Positions 60,164 through 64,000 of a DNA stretch of 64,000 nt are shown piece after piece (position 1 is the stretch's first letter; each line of letters starts with the position of its first letter). Where the stretch lies: the NCBI GenBank assembly GCA_013349405.1, contig DUZS01000013.1:23026-87025 (forward strand), given 5' to 3'. The notes under the pieces were generated by a model. That model made no database searches. It was not told the DNA's origin and saw only the letters and a program-made list of their open reading frames with translations. The position numbers were made by a program, and so were the translations under genes. This DNA is from Desulfuromonadales bacterium (GTDB taxonomy: Bacteria; Desulfobacterota; Desulfuromonadia; Geobacterales; Pseudopelobacteraceae).

Positions 60164-61602
60164 TCTACGAACAATCCACCCCCGGTCGTCGCGGCGTCAA
60201 ACTGCCGGCATCTGATGTCCCGACTGCTTCTGCGCTCCCGGGTACTCTGCTGCGAGCGGAAAAAGCCGGTCTGGCGGAAGTTTCCGAGCTCGACCTGGTG
60301 CGGCATTTTACCAACCTGTCCCGCCGCAACTTTTCGGTGGACACCAACTTCTACCCGCTCGGTTCCTGCACCATGAAGTATAACGCCAAGGTGCTGGAGA
60401 ACTCGGCCGCCCTGTTTGCCCCGTTCCATCCGATGACGGCACTTCTGCCGGGCGGTGTCGAGTTCTGCCAGGGAACGCTCGGGATGCTCTATGACCTGGG
60501 GCAACTGCTGGCCGATATCACCGGCATGGACGAGGTCACCACCCAGCCGCTGGCCGGCGCTCATGGCGAAATGACCGGTATCATGCTGATTGCCGCCTAC
60601 CACGCGGCAAAGGGGAACAAAGCCAAAAAGAAGTATGTGGTTGTCCCTGATTCATCACACGGGACCAATCCCGCCTCGGCGGCGATAGCGGGGTACGAGA
60701 TTATCACCGTGCCGACTGCGCCGTATGGCGATATGGATCTGGATCTGTTCAAAAAAGCGATGAGTGATGAAGTGGCGGCGGTCATGATGACCTGTCCCAA
60801 CACTCTCGGACTGTTCAACCCGCATATCAAGGAGATCAGCGATATTGCTCACCGTTTTGATGCGCTGATGTACTACGACGGCGCCAACCTGAATGCCATT
60901 ATGGGCAAGGTGAAGCCGGGCGATGTCGGTTTCGACGTCATTCACGTCAATCTGCACAAAACCTTCGGCACCCCTCATGGCGGGGGCGGTCCCGGATCCG
61001 GGCCGGTAGGCGTTAAAAAGGCACTGATCCCTTTTCTGCCGCAACCGCGCATTGTCATGGATGGTGGCGGCAAGCTGCTCCTGGAAACAGCCAACCCGGG
61101 AACAATCGGTCGCACGGCCAACTTTTTCGGCAACTTCGGGGTGATGGCCAAGGCGTACGCCTACATCATCATGCTCGGCCGTGAAGGGTTGATAGAGGTG
61201 TCGGAACAGGCAGTGCTGAATGCCAATTACATCAAGGAGAAACTCAAAGGGTATTACGACCTCCCCTACGATATGACCTGCATGCATGAGGTCGTCTTTT
61301 CCGCATCAAAACAGCTGGAACATGGCGTTCATGCCATCGATATTGCCAAATTTCTGATCGACAGGGGCTATCATCCACCGACGGTTTATTTTCCGATGAT
61401 CGTCAAGGAAGCAATCATGATTGAGCCGACCGAAACGGAGAGTAAAGCGACTATGGACGCCTTTATAGAAGTGATGATTGAAGCGGCCAGAACCGCTGAA
61501 AGCAATCCGCAGGCGCTTCATGATGCGCCGCTGACGATGCCGATTTCACGGCTCGATGAGACCAAGGCCGCACGGGAGCAGAACGTCTGCTGCGCGTGGT
61601 AG
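60154..61602 (+). CDS. gcvPB: Glycine dehydrogenase (decarboxylating) subunit 2
   Basis: [40 protein letters not shown] (PLP-lysine motif). Confidence 0.97.
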   Translation: MQLIYEQSTPGRRGVKLPASDVPTASALPGTLLRAEKAGLAEVSELDLVRHFTNLSRRNFSVDTNFYPLGSCTMKYNAKVLENSAALFAPFHPMTALLPGGVEFCQGTLGMLYDLGQLLADITGMDEVTTQPLAGAHGEMTGIMLIAAYHAAKGNKAKKKYVVVPDSSHGTNPASAAIAGYEIITVPTAPYGDMDLDLFKKAMSDEVAAVMMTCPNTLGLFNPHIKEISDIAHRFDALMYYDGANLNAIMGKVKPGDVGFDVIHVNLHKTFGTPHGGGGPGSGPVGVKKALIPFLPQPRIVMDGGGKLLLETANPGTIGRTANFFGNFGVMAKAYAYIIMLGREGLIEVSEQAVLNANYIKEKLKGYYDLPYDMTCMHEVVFSASKQLEHGVHAIDIAKFLIDRGYHPPTVYFPMIVKEAIMIEPTETESKATMDAFIEVMIEAARTAESNPQALHDAPLTMPISRLDETKAAREQNVCCAW

Positions 61603-61654
61603 TTCCGATTTAGAATTGGTATAAAGGGAGGTGTGATCCGTTTTTGGTACATTG

Positions 61655-61690
61655 AAAGCACTCTGATGAATCGTCGTCAGGGTGCTTTTT
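61655..61690. terminator. Bidirectional rho-independent terminator after gcvPB
   Basis: aaagcac(t)ctga ... tcag(g)gtgcttttttt hairpin between convergent genes. Confidence 0.8.
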
Positions 61691-62372
61691 TTGATTGGTT
61701 CAGGCGACCCAGGAAGACGGCATGACGGAGACCTCCCCGGCCGGGGCGGTTGGTTGTTACGGTAAAACCGGCGCCCTGCAGGCGTTTGTCGAAATTTTCA
61801 TCATAGTTTTCTCCCCAGACGGCAACAACGCCGCATGGTTTGAGTGCTGCCCGTGTGTTTTCGAGGGCGCGACTGCCGTAGAGAGGGTCATCTTTCTGAT
61901 CCGTTTTTGCATGGGGGCCACGGTACAGATCAAGAACAATGGCGTCGAAGCGTGATTTGCCGCCAGCCTCGGCGGTCATGCGGATGCGACGGGCCACGTC
62001 ACCGATCTCCACGGTGACGCGCGGGTCGCCCACGGCGTTCTCCGTAAGTGCCGCCAGTGGTCCCCGGCACCATTCGAGAATAGTCGGGTTCAGCTCAGCC
62101 ACGATAACGCGAGCCGAAAGAGGCAGGCTGTCAAGCACCGCCCTGAGCGTAAATCCCATGCCCAGACCGCCCACCAGCACCTGCGGATTACTGCTCTCCT
62201 TCAAATGGCCGCAGCCGAGCTGTCCAAGCACCACTTCTGACCTGTTTGACAGGCTGTTCATCAGTATCTGCGAGCCGATGGTAATTAAGAAGTCCCGCTC
62301 GCCGCGCTGGCGCAGTTCGAGGATTCCTTCGTCGGTTGAGATAGTGTCAATGGTTTTCCAGGGTTGAGCCAT
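61677..62372 (-). CDS. Spermidine-synthase-like methyltransferase-fold protein
   Basis: QVLVGGLGMGFTLRAVLDSLPLSARVIVAELNPTILEWCRG. Confidence 0.82.
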   Translation of the reverse strand: MAQPWKTIDTISTDEGILELRQRGERDFLITIGSQILMNSLSNRSEVVLGQLGCGHLKESSNPQVLVGGLGMGFTLRAVLDSLPLSARVIVAELNPTILEWCRGPLAALTENAVGDPRVTVEIGDVARRIRMTAEAGGKSRFDAIVLDLYRGPHAKTDQKDDPLYGSRALENTRAALKPCGVVAVWGENYDENFDKRLQGAGFTVTTNRPGRGGLRHAVFLGRLNQSKKAP

Positions 62373-62405
62373 TATGTATTGCCTTTCACGTCTTCTCCGG
62401 TCGTG

Positions 62406-62888
62406 TCAGCAGACAGTGATTATTTCAAAATTCTTTCCGTCAATGCCGATCATGACCATATCCCCGACCGTTTTCCCGATCAGATTTTTCCCCAATGGTG
62501 AAGCGGGGGTAATAACCACGATCTCTGTCCCGGTCAAATGGTCGATAATTTTCATGCCACCCTCCAACGGGCCGATAAAGACAGTTCTGTTTGCCGCATC
62601 GTCACCGGCAAGAGAGACCAGCGCGGTGAGGCGAATGGAGCTGTCATCGTCAAACTGCCGGAGCGTCAACTGTTTATAGGTTTCCAGCGCCCGCTTGATC
62701 TCCTGAGCCCGGTTAGCCTGCCCCTGGGCAACGTATGAAGCCTCAAGCGCAAGTGTTTCATACTTGTTGTCAGGGATATTTTCTGAATCGGTAGACGCTT
62801 CATGGGCCGTAATGGCCGCTTTGAACTGGACAGCCAGATCACTGGTGAGCTGCTCCGTTATGAGTTGAATGATGGCGGTCTTATCCAT
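62406..62888 (-). CDS. GreA/GreB-family-like protein with atypical N-terminus
   Basis: C-terminal VITPASPLGKNLIGKTVGDMVMI resembles GreA C-domain; helical N-terminus DNKYETLALEASYVAQGQANRAQEI. Confidence 0.75.
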   Translation of the reverse strand: MDKTAIIQLITEQLTSDLAVQFKAAITAHEASTDSENIPDNKYETLALEASYVAQGQANRAQEIKRALETYKQLTLRQFDDDSSIRLTALVSLAGDDAANRTVFIGPLEGGMKIIDHLTGTEIVVITPASPLGKNLIGKTVGDMVMIGIDGKNFEIITVC

Positions 62889-63600
62889 GAGTCATGTCTG
62901 CTGCCGGCACTTCGATGGTGCCGATCAGGCGGGTAAAAAACTCCGGAACGCCGGTTTCAAAGAACATCCGTCTGCCGTTGACCGGGTGCGTGAAGGAGAT
63001 CGACCGGGCATGAAGCGCCAGAGTGGCAAATGCGTCGTTCCCCTTACCGTACTTTTTATCCCCTACGACCGGATGGCCCTGCTCCGACAGATGCACCCGT
63101 ATCTGGTGTTTGCGACCGGTCAGCAGCTTAATCTCGAGCAGGCTGAAACCCTTGACCTCTTTCAGGACGGTGTACTCGGTACGGGACAATTTCCCGGCGG
63201 TTTGATCCGGCGTCGAATAGACCGTAAACGCGCTGTTTTCAGCCAGGTAGCTGCTGATAGTGCCCGTTTTTTGTGTCAGTGAGCCATGCACAACCGTAAG
63301 GTAGCGTTTGTCGGTCTCCTGCCACTGCCCCTGCAGGAATGTCTTGGCCGCTTCACTCCTGGCAAAGATCAGAATGCCGGAGGTCTCGCGGTCAAGGCGG
63401 TGGACGATGTAGACCCGGTTGCGGGAGCGTGGGTCACCTTTGCGGACATACTCGTTAAGAATCGTATGAGCTGTACGTATTTTGTCGCGCTCTGTTCCGA
63501 TTGTCAGCAGGCCGCCCGGTTTTTCCACGACGATAATGTCCCTGTCCTCGTGAAGGATCGTAACTCCTTTCGGTTGATATTTTGTTGGGTGATGTTTCAT
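62881..63600 (-). CDS. RluA-family pseudouridine synthase
   Basis: VYIVHRLDRETSGILIFARSEAAKTFLQ, LLTGRKHQIRVHLSEQGHPVVGDKKYG. Confidence 0.94.
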   Translation of the reverse strand: MKHHPTKYQPKGVTILHEDRDIIVVEKPGGLLTIGTERDKIRTAHTILNEYVRKGDPRSRNRVYIVHRLDRETSGILIFARSEAAKTFLQGQWQETDKRYLTVVHGSLTQKTGTISSYLAENSAFTVYSTPDQTAGKLSRTEYTVLKEVKGFSLLEIKLLTGRKHQIRVHLSEQGHPVVGDKKYGKGNDAFATLALHARSISFTHPVNGRRMFFETGVPEFFTRLIGTIEVPAADMTHG

Positions 63601-63851
63601 TTCTGACAGGGTCCTTCTCGCGAAAATAAAAAACCACAGGGGTGGCTCCAGTGATTCTGATATGTTGCTCGTATATCATGCCGCCATCTATTACGGCAAT
63701 GGTTTCTTCAATGGGGTCATTTTTCCATTTGACATGCTGAGATTATGTATGATAGAAGTTTCGTCCCTTTTGAACGGCTGTTTGGTCTTTGGTTTGTTTT
63801 TTCCAAAAGTCGGCTGTTTCAAAAAAAGATTGTCGATAAGAAAAAAAGTTA

Positions 63852-63880
63852 TTGACAGTCGGTATTGATTTGAGTATGTT
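63852..63880 (+). promoter_or_regulatory. Strong sigma70-type promoter, probably of an rRNA operon
   Basis: TTGACA - 17 nt - TATGTT preceded by A-rich UP-like tract (gataagaaaaaaagtta). Confidence 0.65.
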
Positions 63881-64000
63881 GCTCGTCTGGTTGCAGCGCC
63901 GAGAGTTTTCGGGTGCACCTCTGGTCTTTGAAAACCGAATAGCAGTTGATGTAAGTGAATTGTGAGTATCAAAGCAATTAACATTGCCAGAAGTAAATTT
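63881..64000 (+). other. Probable pre-16S rRNA leader (rRNA operon continues outside window)
   Basis: ggtctttgaaaaccgaatagcag... leader-like sequence downstream of the strong promoter, no ORF. Confidence 0.6.

Noticed and set aside
63662-63868. 68-aa plus-strand ORF near the right edge
   Set aside because: AT-rich, no clear Shine-Dalgarno or domain, and overlaps the probable rRNA promoter region.

Overview
The window is a chromosomal segment from what looks like a Geobacter-like (Desulfuromonadia) bacterium. That placement is inferred from gene content, gene order and a GEMM-type riboswitch pair; no search was run. Most of it is ordinary housekeeping: proA, hisZ-purA, def-fmt-DUF116, glnE-mtnA, rnj, plsC, gpsA, glpK, a complete gcvT-gcvH-gcvPA-gcvPB operon, and an RluA-type pseudouridine synthase. 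The right edge appears to run into the promoter and leader of an rRNA operon.

The most interesting parts are:
(1) Two tandem GEMM-I riboswitches (minus strand, about 52.77-53.00 kb). Each carries its own terminator and resembles the 3',3'-cGAMP-type subclass. They lie upstream of a secreted FN3/Ig-like protein.
(2) A minus-strand surface cluster (about 15.5-30.6 kb). It encodes a 2985-aa multi-repeat secreted protein, a small lipoprotein, a TPR/beta-barrel protein, a FecR-domain protein and a CHASE2-cyclase. The giant protein ends in the same dockerin-like module as the riboswitch-controlled protein.
(3) An unusual fusion protein: cNMP-binding domain, degenerate sigma54-activator-like AAA domain, and membrane 4Fe-4S polyferredoxin (30770-33334).
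(4) A decayed duplicate of the RNase J 3' end (41232-41613). With the intact gene it brackets a ~4 kb accessory island carrying two toxin-antitoxin modules.
(5) A PEP-CTERM protein with a near-consensus sigma54 promoter.
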